Of a DNA stretch of 40,632 nt, positions 25,142 through 34,134 are shown one piece after another. Origin of the DNA: Flavobacteriales bacterium (GTDB lineage: Bacteria; Bacteroidota; Bacteroidia; Flavobacteriales_G; Salibacteraceae); the NCBI GenBank assembly GCA_018609045.1, contig JABAYK010000020.1, forward strand, positions 15,682-56,313, given 5' to 3'. Position numbers and translations under genes: made by a program. The notes beneath the pieces are model-generated. The model was not told the origin of the DNA. It saw only the letters and a program-made list of their open reading frames with translations, and ran no database searches. Each line of letters starts with the position of its first letter. The stretch's first letter is position 1.

Positions 25142-26340
25142 TGGATATTTTTTCCAAATATCTTAAAGGCGACCGTGCAATTTGGTTAATTACACTCTTC
25201 TTGGGTGTGGCTTCATTGTTATTGGTTTATAGCTCAATTGTAACATTGGCTTATAAGCATAGTGATGGAAATACCCTGAGGTACTTAGTGCGACACGGAT
25301 TTTTTCTCCTTTCAGGTTTTGGAATTATTTACATTACCCATAACATCAAATACAATTACTTTTCGCGGATTTCACAAGTACTGTTATTCGCTTCAATTCC
25401 ACTTTTGGCCTTAACGCTAATTGTGGGAACTAATATTAATGATGCTTCTCGGTGGCTTACCATTCCGGTTATCAACCAATCTTTTCAAACATCAGATTTT
25501 GCCAAACTAGCCTTGGTAATGTATGTGGCAAGAATGCTTTCTGTTAAACAAGATGAAATTAAGGATTTCAAAAAAGCATTTCTCCCCATTTTTATTCCTG
25601 TAGTAATTGTTTGCGGATTAATTTTTCCGGCCAACTTTTCTACCGCAGCAGTTTTATTTGCAGCTTGCTTGGTGTTGATGTTTATTGGTAGAATTCCAAT
25701 TTCACAGTTGATTTCTTTAGCTTCAATTGGAATTGTATTTATTGTAATTTCTATTGGTGTTGCCAAGTTTGCGCCTGCTCTTTTTCCAAGGGCCGAAACT
25801 TGGGTAAACAGAATCGAAAACTTCTCTAAAGGCGATCAAGAAGGTAATTATCAGGTTGAGCAAGCAAAAATTGCCATCGCAACAGGTGGTATTCAAGGCA
25901 AAGGACCTGGAAACTCAACCCAAAGAAACTTTTTGCCACACCCTTACTCAGATTTTATTTATGCAATTGTTATTGAAGAGTATGGCTTAATTGGAGGTTT
26001 TTTAGTGATGTTTTTGTACCTGATGTTGTTTTTTAGGGCAATTAGAATTGTACTAAAATCTCCCAAAACCTTTGGTTCCCTATTAGTAGTAGGAATTAGT
26101 TTTATCCTAGTTTTTCAAGCCTTAATTAATATGGCTGTGGCGGTAAATTTATTACCTGTAACGGGGCAACCATTGCCATTTATGAGTATGGGAGGAACTT
26201 CAATTTGGTTTACTTCGGTGGCAATCGGAGTTATATTAAGCGTAAGCCGTGAGGTTGATCAAAATCAAGCCCATGAAATTCCCGAAAAAGAAAATAATGA
26301 ATTAAATAATCAAGAAGAAAATGAGCTCGCAGTCGCCTAA
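25141..26340 (+). CDS. ftsW: FtsW, septal SEDS-family peptidoglycan polymerase
   Basis: 399 residues with about ten membrane segments. SEDS hallmarks are present: DASRWLTIPVINQSFQTSDFAKLALVMYVARML near residue 101-133, and the conserved late segments YSDFIYAIVIEEYGLIGG, and NLLPVTGQPLPFMSMGGTS (about 340-358). The loop aspartate that catalyses glycan polymerisation lies in the extracytoplasmic loop ending in FAPALFPRAETWVNRI...GNYQVEQAKIAIATGG. It probably works as a complex with FtsI. It has a charged tail (about 380-399). The murG start lies 20 bp inside its 3' end, so the two are coupled. Confidence 0.94.
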   Translation: MDIFSKYLKGDRAIWLITLFLGVASLLLVYSSIVTLAYKHSDGNTLRYLVRHGFFLLSGFGIIYITHNIKYNYFSRISQVLLFASIPLLALTLIVGTNINDASRWLTIPVINQSFQTSDFAKLALVMYVARMLSVKQDEIKDFKKAFLPIFIPVVIVCGLIFPANFSTAAVLFAACLVLMFIGRIPISQLISLASIGIVFIVISIGVAKFAPALFPRAETWVNRIENFSKGDQEGNYQVEQAKIAIATGGIQGKGPGNSTQRNFLPHPYSDFIYAIVIEEYGLIGGFLVMFLYLMLFFRAIRIVLKSPKTFGSLLVVGISFILVFQALINMAVAVNLLPVTGQPLPFMSMGGTSIWFTSVAIGVILSVSREVDQNQAHEIPEKENNELNNQEENELAVA

Positions 26341-27430
26341 AATTATTTTGAGTGGCGGCGGAACTGGCGGCCACATTTACCCTGCTATTGCTATTGCAAA
26401 TGCAATAAAAGCAAAGTACCCAAATGCTGAGTTTCTTTTTGTAGGAGCCAAAGGGAAAATGGAAATGGAAAAAGTTCCTGAAGCGGGTTATAAAATTGAA
26501 GGTCTTTGGATAAGTGGTTTACAAAGAAAACTCACCCTAAAAAATTTAAGTTTTCCTTTAAAGGTTATCAGTAGCTTACTTAAGGCAAAAAGTATTTTAA
26601 GAAATTTTAAGCCAGATGTTGTTATTGGTACAGGTGGATTTGCTTCTGGTCCAATGCTTAAGCAAGCAAGTAGCAATAAAATCCCAACCTTAATTCAAGA
26701 ACAAAACTCTTATGCCGGCATTACCAATAAACTTTTGGCTAAAACGGTAAATAAAGTTTGTGTTGCTTATGAAGGAATGGAAAAATTTTTCCCAAAAGAT
26801 AAAATCGTTTTAACAGGAAATCCTGTTAGAAACGAGGTTGTTGAAATTGAAGGAAAAAGAGAACAAGCTTTCGAGTTTTTCGGATTAAATCCGAATAAGA
26901 AAACCATTTTGGTGGTTGGGGGCTCTTTAGGTTCATTATCCATAAACAATGCAATTAAAGGTAAATTACAAAATATTATAGATGCTGATGTTCAGCTAAT
27001 TTGGCAAACAGGCAAAACAACTTTTGCTGAGATGGATGTTGCTGCTAAACCCTTTACAGAGAAAGGCGTGAAAGCGCATCAATTTATCAATAGAATGGAT
27101 TTGGCTTATGCAGCTGCAGATATGGTAATATCTCGTGCAGGAGCAATTGCTGTTTCTGAATTATGCCTGGTAGGCAAGCCCATTATTTTGGTTCCGCTGC
27201 CGCATGCAGCCGAAGATCATCAGCGTAAAAATGCTGAAGCTTTGGTAAATCATAATGCTGCAGTTATTATAACCGATAAAGAAGCCAATCAAACTTTAGT
27301 AGAAAAGGCTCTAGAGATTTTATCTAATGAAAATCAATCGAAAAAACTTGCAGAAAATATTTTGAGATTAGCCATAAAAGATTCTGCAGAAATAATAGCC
27401 AACGAAGCACTAAAACTGATTAAAAAATGA
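26321..27430 (+). CDS. murG: UDP-GlcNAc:lipid I N-acetylglucosaminyltransferase
   Basis: 369 residues, GT28. The N-terminal G-loop SGGGTGGHIYPAIAIANAI (about residues 11-29) contacts lipid I. The second domain carries GGSLGSLSINNAI and the donor-binding SRAGAIAVSELCLVGKPIILVPLPHAAEDHQRKNA (about 270-304). MurG adds GlcNAc to lipid I on the cytoplasmic face, making lipid II. The ATG lies within ftsW and the stop overlaps the murC start by 4 bp. The unrelated minus-strand glycosyltransferase at 5439 shares this general fold. Confidence 0.95.
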   Translation: MSSQSPKIILSGGGTGGHIYPAIAIANAIKAKYPNAEFLFVGAKGKMEMEKVPEAGYKIEGLWISGLQRKLTLKNLSFPLKVISSLLKAKSILRNFKPDVVIGTGGFASGPMLKQASSNKIPTLIQEQNSYAGITNKLLAKTVNKVCVAYEGMEKFFPKDKIVLTGNPVRNEVVEIEGKREQAFEFFGLNPNKKTILVVGGSLGSLSINNAIKGKLQNIIDADVQLIWQTGKTTFAEMDVAAKPFTEKGVKAHQFINRMDLAYAAADMVISRAGAIAVSELCLVGKPIILVPLPHAAEDHQRKNAEALVNHNAAVIITDKEANQTLVEKALEILSNENQSKKLAENILRLAIKDSAEIIANEALKLIKK

Positions 27431-28779
27431 ATTTAAACCACCTAAAATATGTTTATTTTATTGGCATTGGTGGCATTGGCATGAGCGCTTTGGCGAGATA
27501 TTTTAAAACCAAAGGAGCCAAGGTGGTTGGTTATGATAAAACCGCAACAGTTTTAACCGATAAGCTTTCAAGCGAAGGAATTGAAATTCATTTTGAAGAA
27601 AATGTAAATCTAATTGGAAGTCCAGATTTAATAATTTACACTCCAGCTATACCAAAAGAAAATTTAGAGCTTGAATATTGCTTTAATAACAATTTAAACA
27701 TATTAAAACGTGCAGAGGCTTTAGGTCTTTTGAGTAATGGTTTGCCCTCAGTTGCTATTGCAGGAACACATGGAAAAACATCTGTAACCACTTTGTTAAG
27801 TCATTTGTATAAGAATTCTAAAATTGAAGTTAATGCGTTTTTAGGAGGAATTTCAGCAAATTACAATACCAATTTGTTGGTTTCTGACAACGCCGAAATT
27901 CAAGTGGTTGAAGCCGATGAATACGATAGGTCTTTTTTAAAGTTAAATCCAACTTATGCGGCTATAACTTCTGTTGATGCAGACCACTTAGATATTTATG
28001 GCGATGGGAGTCATTTGGTAGAAGGATACAAAGAATTCGCAAAATTGGCGACCAAACAACTTTTTGTCAAAAAAGAAATTGAATCAACCATAAATATTCC
28101 AGGAGCTATAACTTATGCCTTAAAAGATACTACCGCAGACTATTTTGCAGAGAATATCAAAATAGAAAATGGTTCCTATCATTTCTATTTATGCACGCCA
28201 AATAAAAATATTAAAAACCTTAAATTGGGTATTCCTGGCTGGCATAATGTTGAAAATGCTGTTTTAGCGTCGGCTATTTTTTTGCAAACAGGAGGAAATT
28301 CAGAAACCTTAAAAAATGGATTGGCCAATTTTAAAGGTGTAAAAAGAAGATTCGAAAAGCATTTTGAAAGTGCCAAAAAGGTATATATAGATGATTACGC
28401 CCATCATCCAACAGAAATAAATGCTTTGGTAACTTCTGTAAAAGAGTTGTATCCAAATGATGAAATAGTAGGCTTTTTTCAACCTCATTTATTTACTAGA
28501 ACCCGCGATTTTGCAGAAGGTTTTGCTGCATCGTTAAGCTTATTAAACGAGTTGGTTTTGGTGCCTATTTACCCTGCTCGAGAAAAACCAATTGAAGGTA
28601 TTAACAGTGAATGGTTACTGAATAAAGTAAATGGGCCAAAAAAGTATTTGCTACAACCTTCATCTTTGCCATTATATGCCGTAGTATCTCCTTGTAGAGT
28701 GGTGTTAACCATTGGAGCTGGCGATATTGATAAAACTATAGAACCAATAAAAAACAAACTAATTGAAACCTGCAATTAA
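27427..28779 (+). CDS. murC: UDP-MurNAc:L-alanine ligase
   Basis: 450 residues. MurC attaches the first stem residue (L-Ala) to UDP-MurNAc. The N-terminal nucleotide fold begins GIGGIGMSALARYFK (about residues 13-27). The P-loop is GTHGKTS at 113-119, and the EADEYDRSFLKL and DDYAHHPTEI segments are as expected for MurC. The C-terminal domain shows FQPHLFTRTRDF and GAGDI. It overlaps murG by 4 bp and ftsQ by 17 bp. With MurD and MurE it gives three of the four stem-peptide ligases in one transcript; MurF is not in the window. Confidence 0.95.
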   Translation: MNLNHLKYVYFIGIGGIGMSALARYFKTKGAKVVGYDKTATVLTDKLSSEGIEIHFEENVNLIGSPDLIIYTPAIPKENLELEYCFNNNLNILKRAEALGLLSNGLPSVAIAGTHGKTSVTTLLSHLYKNSKIEVNAFLGGISANYNTNLLVSDNAEIQVVEADEYDRSFLKLNPTYAAITSVDADHLDIYGDGSHLVEGYKEFAKLATKQLFVKKEIESTINIPGAITYALKDTTADYFAENIKIENGSYHFYLCTPNKNIKNLKLGIPGWHNVENAVLASAIFLQTGGNSETLKNGLANFKGVKRRFEKHFESAKKVYIDDYAHHPTEINALVTSVKELYPNDEIVGFFQPHLFTRTRDFAEGFAASLSLLNELVLVPIYPAREKPIEGINSEWLLNKVNGPKKYLLQPSSLPLYAVVSPCRVVLTIGAGDIDKTIEPIKNKLIETCN

Positions 28780-29638
28780 AAAAATATTAAATATTACTGG
28801 CTGGTTTTCGGCGTTTTTGCTGCTGGTGGTGTTGTTTGGTTTTAGCAAGAGCAGGCAAAAGGTTCAACCTTACAATGGTTTAAAAATTTCCATTGATAGG
28901 TCTAATAACAATTATTTCATTTTAGAAGACGATGTAAAAAGCACCTTAAAGAATTTGGGCTTCGCATTGTCAGATTCTGATTATGCAAGCCAAGTTGATG
29001 TTAGAAAAATTGAAGATTTTTTGAGCGATAACCCTTTTGTTCAAAAAGCAAATGTTTACACAACCATAAATGGTGTTTTGAAAGTAGAAATTTCTCAACG
29101 CAAACCCTTGTTGCGCGTTTTTAACCAGAAAGGAGAAAGTTTCTATCTCGACCAATTTGGCAAAATCATGCCACTTTCTACTAGTTATTCTGCTCGTGTT
29201 TTGGTGGTAAATGGCGCTGTATCCGTTGACTACTATACACTTTATAAGCTTTCAAAGAATCAAGAATGGAATATTGATAAGTTTATTAGCCAGCACTTGA
29301 AACAAAAATCAAAAAGCCACAATTTGTCATCATCGCAATTAGATTCGATGAAAATGATTGACCAATATCTTGATTTATACAAAATGGCAACATTTATTAC
29401 AAACGATGAGTTTTGGAATGCCCAAGTTTCTCAGTTGTATGTAAATCAAGAAAATGAGTTTGAGGTGATTCCAAGAGTTGGTAATCATGAAATAATTTTT
29501 GGAGAAGCAGATAATATTCCATTCAAGTTTGAAAAACTGATGGTATTTTACAAAAAGGCTTTGCCAAAAACCGGTTGGAATGAGTATTCAACCATCAATT
29601 TAAAGTTTAAGAATCAAATAGTGTGTACTAAAATTTAA
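28763..29638 (+). CDS. ftsQ: FtsQ-like division protein
   Basis: 291 residues from the TTG at 28763-28765, which overlaps murC by 17 bp. No ATG lies near it, so the TTG is the best start. A short cytoplasmic tail is followed by a transmembrane segment (NITGWFSAFLLLVVLFGFSKS, about 9-29). The periplasmic part has a POTRA-like region (LEDDVKSTLKNLGF and FLSDNPFVQKANVYTTINGVLKVEISQRKPLLRVF, about 54-124). Position between murC and ftsA and topology fit FtsQ, which recruits FtsL/FtsB. Sequence similarity across phyla is weak. It ends 4 bases ahead of ftsA. Confidence 0.85.
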   Translation: MKPAIKKILNITGWFSAFLLLVVLFGFSKSRQKVQPYNGLKISIDRSNNNYFILEDDVKSTLKNLGFALSDSDYASQVDVRKIEDFLSDNPFVQKANVYTTINGVLKVEISQRKPLLRVFNQKGESFYLDQFGKIMPLSTSYSARVLVVNGAVSVDYYTLYKLSKNQEWNIDKFISQHLKQKSKSHNLSSSQLDSMKMIDQYLDLYKMATFITNDEFWNAQVSQLYVNQENEFEVIPRVGNHEIIFGEADNIPFKFEKLMVFYKKALPKTGWNEYSTINLKFKNQIVCTKI

Positions 29639-29642
29639 ATCT

Positions 29643-30986
29643 ATGCAACAACCTGACATTGTAGTTGGACTAGACATTGGAACTACCAAAATTGCTGTTT
29701 TGGTAGGCCGTAAAAACGAGCATGGTAAGCTCGAGTTATTAGGATTGGGTAAATCGGTATCTCCAGGAGTTACTCGTGGAGTTGTAACTCATATTACCCC
29801 AACAGTAGAAGCCATCAAAAAAGCAATAGAAGAAGCTGAAGAAAGTTCAGGCTTTAAAATAAAAACAGTAAACGTAGGTATTGCTGGTCAGCATATTAGA
29901 AGTTTACAACATCGTGGAATTAAAACTAGAGATAGTTACGAAGATGAAATTACCCAAGATGACATTGAGGCTTTAATTGAGGATATGTACAAATTGGTAA
30001 TGATGCCAGGTGAAGAAATAATTGACGTTATACCTCAAGATTATACAGTAGATAACGAACAAGGTATTACCAACCCTATCGGTATGTCAGGCGTAAGGTT
30101 GGAAGCTAATTTTCACATTATTACCGCGCAAGTTGCAGCAGCAAAAAACATTACCAAATGTGTTGAAAGAGCAGGTTTAGAAGTTGCTGATATTACCTTA
30201 GAGCCTTTAGCATCATCAGATGCAGTTTTAAGTGAAGAGGAAAAAGAAGCGGGAGTTGTTTTGGTTGATATTGGTGGTGGAACTACAGATGTTGCAATTT
30301 TTCAAGACAATATCATTAGGCATACAGCAGTAATTCCATTTGGTGGAAATATTATCTCAGAAGATATTAAGGGTGGTTGTTCAATCATTAAAAAACAAGC
30401 TGAGTTACTAAAAGTAAAATTTGGTTCTGCATTAGCTTCCGAAAATCAAGAAAATGAAATAGTTGCTATTCCAGGGTTAAGAGGTAGAGAACCCAAAGAA
30501 ATTTCGTTACGCAATTTGGCAAGTATTATCGAAGCCAGAATGGAAGAAATTATCGAACAAGTTTATTATGAAATAAAATCTTCTGGTTACGAAAAAAGAT
30601 TAATTGCAGGTATTGTTGTTACAGGTGGCGGATCTCAATTAAAACACATTACTCAGTTGTTTGAGTACGTTACAGGTATGTCAACCAGAATTGGTTTCCC
30701 AACCGAACATTTGGCTTCGGGAACAGAAGAGGTTACATCACCAATGTTTGCTACAGGTGTTGGACTTATTTTAAAAGGCTACGAGCATCTTAACAGAATA
30801 AAAAGACATGAGCCAACGCCTTATGAAATTGAAATGGAAGAGAAGCGCTTAGAAGAAGAAAAAGAGCAAGAGCAAGTTGAAGCGGCTGCAGCAGAAGAAA
30901 GCCCTGTAATAAAAAAGAGAAAAAACTTTTTAGATAGTCTCATAAACAGAACCTCTAACTGGTTAAACGACGAAGAAATAGATTAA
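29643..30986 (+). CDS. ftsA: FtsA, actin-like membrane anchor of the Z-ring
   Basis: 447 residues. The phosphate-1 motif VVGLDIGTTKIAVLVG is at about 6-21, the FtsA-specific 1C segment follows, and the adenosine motif VDIGGGTTDVAIFQD is at about 207-221. VVTGGGSQL near 328 completes the actin fold. The C-terminal tail is unusual in being charged (Glu/Gln/Lys-rich, about 385-425), but ends in an amphipathic segment (KNFLDSLINRTSNWLNDEEID), the membrane-targeting sequence. FtsA ties FtsZ to the membrane. ftsZ follows 16 bases later, so the pair is co-transcribed. Confidence 0.94.
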   Translation: MQQPDIVVGLDIGTTKIAVLVGRKNEHGKLELLGLGKSVSPGVTRGVVTHITPTVEAIKKAIEEAEESSGFKIKTVNVGIAGQHIRSLQHRGIKTRDSYEDEITQDDIEALIEDMYKLVMMPGEEIIDVIPQDYTVDNEQGITNPIGMSGVRLEANFHIITAQVAAAKNITKCVERAGLEVADITLEPLASSDAVLSEEEKEAGVVLVDIGGGTTDVAIFQDNIIRHTAVIPFGGNIISEDIKGGCSIIKKQAELLKVKFGSALASENQENEIVAIPGLRGREPKEISLRNLASIIEARMEEIIEQVYYEIKSSGYEKRLIAGIVVTGGGSQLKHITQLFEYVTGMSTRIGFPTEHLASGTEEVTSPMFATGVGLILKGYEHLNRIKRHEPTPYEIEMEEKRLEEEKEQEQVEAAAAEESPVIKKRKNFLDSLINRTSNWLNDEEID

Positions 30987-31002
30987 TTTAATACCGAAAT
31001 AA

Positions 31003-32721
31003 ATGCCCAAAGACATGAAATTCGATTTACCAAAAGACCAATCCTCAATCATCAAAGTAATTGGTGTAGGAGGGGGCGGAAGTAACGCCGTAAACCATAT
31101 GTATTTGCAAGGAATAGATGGAGTAGACTTCCTAATTTGCAATACTGATCAGCAAGCTTTAGACATAAGCCCAGTACCTCACAAAATTCAGTTGGGTTCA
31201 ACCCTTACCGAAGGCCGAGGAGCAGGCTCAATTCCTGAAGTGGGTAAGAATGCTGCTATAGAAAACATCGACCAAATCAAAGACATTTTAAAAACCAATA
31301 CCAAAATGGTTTTTATTACTGCAGGAATGGGTGGTGGAACTGGAACTGGTGCGGCACCAATTATTGCTGAGGCAGCCAAAGAAATGGGTATTTTAACTGT
31401 TGGCATTGTTACACTTCCTTTCTTTTTTGAAGGCAGAAGAAGAAAACAACAAGCCGATGAAGGTATAAAATCTATCAAGCAGCATGTTGATACATTGTTG
31501 ATTATCAATAACGATAAGTTGAGAGAAATGTATGGCAACTTATCGGTTGGCGATGCTTTTGATCATGCAGATAATGTTTTAACAACCGCCTCTAAAGGCA
31601 TTGCCGAAATTATCACCAGAACAGGTTACATCAACGTAGATTTTGAAGATGTAAGAACTGTAATGACAGAAGGTGGAGTTGCCATTATGGGCTCATCTGC
31701 AGCATCTGGAGATAATAGAGCAGTTAAAGCTGTTGAGCAAGCATTATCATCTCCGTTGTTAAACGACAATCAAATTTATGGAGCCAAATATATTTTGCTA
31801 AATATTTCATTTGGCACAACAGAATTGAAAATGGATGAGATTTCTGATATTACAGATTTCATTCAAGATGAAGCAGGAGAAAGTGCAGATATTATTTGGG
31901 GTTACGGACAAGACGAATCTTTGGGCGATGAAATCTCTGTTACCTTAATAGCCACTGGATTTAACTCGAAAGAAAAAATTCATGAAATACAAGAAAGAGA
32001 TAGAAATACTCCAAGACCTAAGGTTTATACCATAGATGATGAAGTAAAAACAACTTTAACCAATCCGGTTCAAAAGCCTTTTTCTTACAATACGCCAGAA
32101 GTTAAAAAGCAGGAAGAGCCAACCTTTAAAGAGGAGCATCAACCTATTAAGAAAGAAACACCTACCAAACAAAGTTCAATTGAGTTTGATTTAACACCAA
32201 GGTTAATTGAAAAACCAGAAAATAAAAAAGAGGAATCTAAACCTGAAGAAAAAAAGGATGAATCTTTTTTAAAACCTAAAAGTACAGACTCTATCAAGCC
32301 TCAAATAATTCACAAATTCGATGATTTTGAGGAAGATACTGATGAAGAAGTTTCTATTCCTGCTCCATCCTTTACAAATACTTTTACCAACGATACCTCA
32401 AAATCGAATGTAGAAATAGAGGAAGAAGAAGAATCTGATAATTCAATTGCAAGCCTTTCTATGGCAGAAAGACAAAAAAGAGCAGAAGACCGCATGATGC
32501 GATTAAAAAGCTTAAGCAGCAGGTTAAAAACACCAAATGGTATTGTTGAAATGGAAAACGAACCAGCTTATGTGAGAAGGCAAATTAAACTTTCTGATTT
32601 GCCGCATTCATCAGAGTCTCAAGTTTCTCGTTTTACCTTAACAGAAACCGAAGATGAAAATGGCAACAAGAAAACAGAGTTGAAGCAAAACAATTCATTT
32701 TTACACGATAACGTAGATTAA
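31003..32721 (+). CDS. ftsZ: FtsZ, tubulin-like division GTPase
   Basis: 572 residues, longer than the usual ~380 because of a disordered, charged C-terminal linker. The GTP-binding tubulin signature GGGTGTG is at 110-116, with VGGGGSNAVNHM near the N-terminus and NVDFEDVRTVM in the T7 loop region. The last 60 residues contain the Bacteroidota-type tail (PAYVRRQIKLSDLPHSSESQVSRF, then NNSFLHDNVD). The linker (about 350-510) is rich in Glu, Lys, Pro and Ser and likely unstructured. FtsZ forms the ring that recruits the division proteins encoded upstream. Confidence 0.96.
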   Translation: MPKDMKFDLPKDQSSIIKVIGVGGGGSNAVNHMYLQGIDGVDFLICNTDQQALDISPVPHKIQLGSTLTEGRGAGSIPEVGKNAAIENIDQIKDILKTNTKMVFITAGMGGGTGTGAAPIIAEAAKEMGILTVGIVTLPFFFEGRRRKQQADEGIKSIKQHVDTLLIINNDKLREMYGNLSVGDAFDHADNVLTTASKGIAEIITRTGYINVDFEDVRTVMTEGGVAIMGSSAASGDNRAVKAVEQALSSPLLNDNQIYGAKYILLNISFGTTELKMDEISDITDFIQDEAGESADIIWGYGQDESLGDEISVTLIATGFNSKEKIHEIQERDRNTPRPKVYTIDDEVKTTLTNPVQKPFSYNTPEVKKQEEPTFKEEHQPIKKETPTKQSSIEFDLTPRLIEKPENKKEESKPEEKKDESFLKPKSTDSIKPQIIHKFDDFEEDTDEEVSIPAPSFTNTFTNDTSKSNVEIEEEEESDNSIASLSMAERQKRAEDRMMRLKSLSSRLKTPNGIVEMENEPAYVRRQIKLSDLPHSSESQVSRFTLTETEDENGNKKTELKQNNSFLHDNVD

Positions 32722-32723
32722 AC

Positions 32724-33173
32724 ATGACCATTTTTGAACAAATAAATAACGATATTAAAGATGCCATGAGGGCCAAAGACAGAGATAAACTTGATGCTTT
32801 GCGTGGGGTGAAATCTGCCTTGCTTTTGGCTGCTACAGAAAAAGGTGGCAATGGAGAAGTTGATGATGCAACTGCTTTAAAAATTATTCAAAAGTTGGTT
32901 AAACAACGCAGAGATTCAGAAGCAATTTTTACAGAGCAGGGTAGAGCTGATTTAGCTGAACCTGAAAAACTTCAAGCCAATATTATTGAAGCTTATTTGC
33001 CTAAGCAAATGAGCGAAGCCGAATTGAGAGAAAGAGTTCAAGCTACCATAACCCAAGTTGGTGCCTCTGGCATAAAAGACATGGGAAAAGTAATGGGAAT
33101 GCTTTCTAAAGATTTGGCAGGTAAAGTAGATGGAAAAATGATGGCAGATTTAGTAAAAGAATTATTAGGTTAA
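32724..33173 (+). CDS. yqeY: GatB/YqeY domain protein
   Basis: 149 residues. The YqeY fold is a tRNA-binding helical domain like the tail of the GatB amidotransferase subunit. Family segments visible include AMRAKDRDKLDALRGVKSA (about 13-31), KLVKQRRDSEAIF (about 55-67), LEAYLPKQMSEAEL-type (IEAYLPKQMSEAE, about 88-100), and MGKVMGMLSKDLAGKVDGKMMADLVKELL at the end. Function is not settled. The gene follows ftsZ after 2 bases and ends in a strong terminator, so it is the last member of the dcw transcript. Confidence 0.9.
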   Translation: MTIFEQINNDIKDAMRAKDRDKLDALRGVKSALLLAATEKGGNGEVDDATALKIIQKLVKQRRDSEAIFTEQGRADLAEPEKLQANIIEAYLPKQMSEAELRERVQATITQVGASGIKDMGKVMGMLSKDLAGKVDGKMMADLVKELLG

Positions 33174-33194
33174 CCCCGATAACCTTGTAAAACG

Positions 33195-33230
33195 AAGCCC
33201 TTATTGTGCAAACAATAAGGGCTTTTGTTT
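33195..33230 (+). terminator. Terminator of the dcw-yqeY transcript
   Basis: A perfect 13-bp stem joins 33195-33207 with 33212-33224 around a 4-base loop. It is followed on the plus strand by a T-rich run (TTTTGTTTTT) up to about 33232. It lies 22 bases after the yqeY stop. Confidence 0.88.
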
Positions 33231-33236
33231 TTCACC

Positions 33237-33274
33237 TATAAAAAAACCCCTTTTAGTTTTGCTAAAAGGGGTTT
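33237..33274 (-). terminator. Terminator of the minus-strand DUF2795-like gene
   Basis: A perfect 13-bp stem (33244-33256 with 33262-33274, 5-base loop) is followed on the minus strand by a run of seven T (complement of A at about 33240-33246). It sits 21 bases past the stop of the 33295-33516 gene. With the neighbouring plus-strand terminator it insulates two convergent transcripts. Confidence 0.85.
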
Positions 33275-33294
33275 AAATTGAATAAGTTTATTTA

Positions 33295-33516
33295 TTAATA
33301 CTCGTCTTCATTAAAGAAAAAATCTTCCTTCGTGGGATAGTCGGGCCAAATATCTTCAATGTTCTCGTAAACATCTCCTTCATCCTCTAACTCTTGCAAG
33401 TTTTCAACAACCTCCAAAGGAGCACCTGTTCTAATTGCATAATCAATCAACTCATCTTTGTATGCCGGCCAAGGGGCATCTTCTAAGTAAGAAGCTAGTT
33501 CAAGTGTCCAATACAT
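33295..33516 (-). CDS. Small acidic DUF2795-like protein
   Basis: 73 residues, strongly acidic and rich in aromatic residues, starting MYWTLELASYLEDAPWPA. The core KDELIDYAIRTGAPLEVVENLQELEDEGDVYENIEDIWPDY resembles a small DUF2795-type helical domain, and the end is FFFNEDEY. It has no signal peptide or metal motif and function is unknown. A textbook promoter upstream and a strong terminator downstream show it is a monocistronic, well-expressed gene. It separates the dcw cluster from the cobalamin adenosyltransferase unit. Confidence 0.75.
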   Translation of the reverse strand: MYWTLELASYLEDAPWPAYKDELIDYAIRTGAPLEVVENLQELEDEGDVYENIEDIWPDYPTKEDFFFNEDEY

Positions 33517-33545
33517 AAGATTTAGTTTAAATAATTAAATTTTTG

Positions 33546-33575
33546 CAAAAGTAATTTTTTGATTAACTTATCAAA
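33546..33575 (-). promoter_or_regulatory. Consensus promoter of the DUF2795-like gene
   Basis: On the minus strand TTTG (33575 to 33572) is separated by exactly 18 bases from TACTTTTG (33553 to 33546). This is a full match to the Bacteroidota pattern TTTG-N17-19-TAnnTTTG. The start codon follows 29 bases downstream. Confidence 0.75.
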
Positions 33576-33582
33576 ATAAATT

Positions 33583-34131
33583 TTAGTTATTTGGTTTCCA
33601 AGGAATTTCTTCTGCACTTAGCTTTTTACTTAAAACCCTTGATAACACAAAAAAGTAGTCGCTTAAACGATTCAAATATTTTATCAACAATGGGTCTATT
33701 TCGGTAACAGAATTCAATTCAACACACCTTCTTTCAGCTCTTCGGCAAACTACCCGGCAAACATGACTTTGAGAAACTGCCAATGCGCCACCTGGCAATA
33801 CAAAGTTTTGTAATGGAGGCAAAGTTTCATCCATAGCATCCATCCAAATTTCTAATTGGTTTATTTCTTCTTCCCCAATTTTTGGAATGGTAAAACCTTT
33901 GGGTTCTTTTTCTAATGCCAAGTTTGAGCCTATGGTAAATAATATGTTTTGAATATCGATTAGTTGCTTTTTGTAATCTTCAAAATCAATAGAATCTCTC
34001 AATAAACCAATGTTGCTGTTTAGTTCATCAACAGTTCCGTATGATTCAATCCGCAAATCGTTTTTTTGTACTCTAGTTCCACCAAGCAAAGAGGTTTTGC
34101 CAGTATCGCCACCTTTGGTATAAATCTTCAT
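33583..34131 (-). CDS. PduO-type cob(I)alamin adenosyltransferase
   Basis: 182 residues. ATP-dependent formation of adenosylcobalamin from cob(I)alamin. The N-terminal TKGGDTGKTSLLGGTRVQKNDLRIESYGTVDELNSNIG (about 5-42) is the family's ATP site with the conserved Lys, Asp and Arg. VLPGGALAVSQSHVCRVVCRRAERR in the C-terminal half matches the second conserved helix. It follows the ABC ATPase by 3 bases on the same strand. No cobalamin-dependent enzyme lies in the window, so its user is unknown. Confidence 0.92.
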   Translation of the reverse strand: MKIYTKGGDTGKTSLLGGTRVQKNDLRIESYGTVDELNSNIGLLRDSIDFEDYKKQLIDIQNILFTIGSNLALEKEPKGFTIPKIGEEEINQLEIWMDAMDETLPPLQNFVLPGGALAVSQSHVCRVVCRRAERRCVELNSVTEIDPLLIKYLNRLSDYFFVLSRVLSKKLSAEEIPWKPNN

Positions 34132-34134
34132 AAA

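Noticed and set aside
31188..31538. 116-residue minus-strand ORF inside ftsZ
   Set aside because: It is a shadow of the FtsZ GTP-binding region with low-complexity Pro and Val content.
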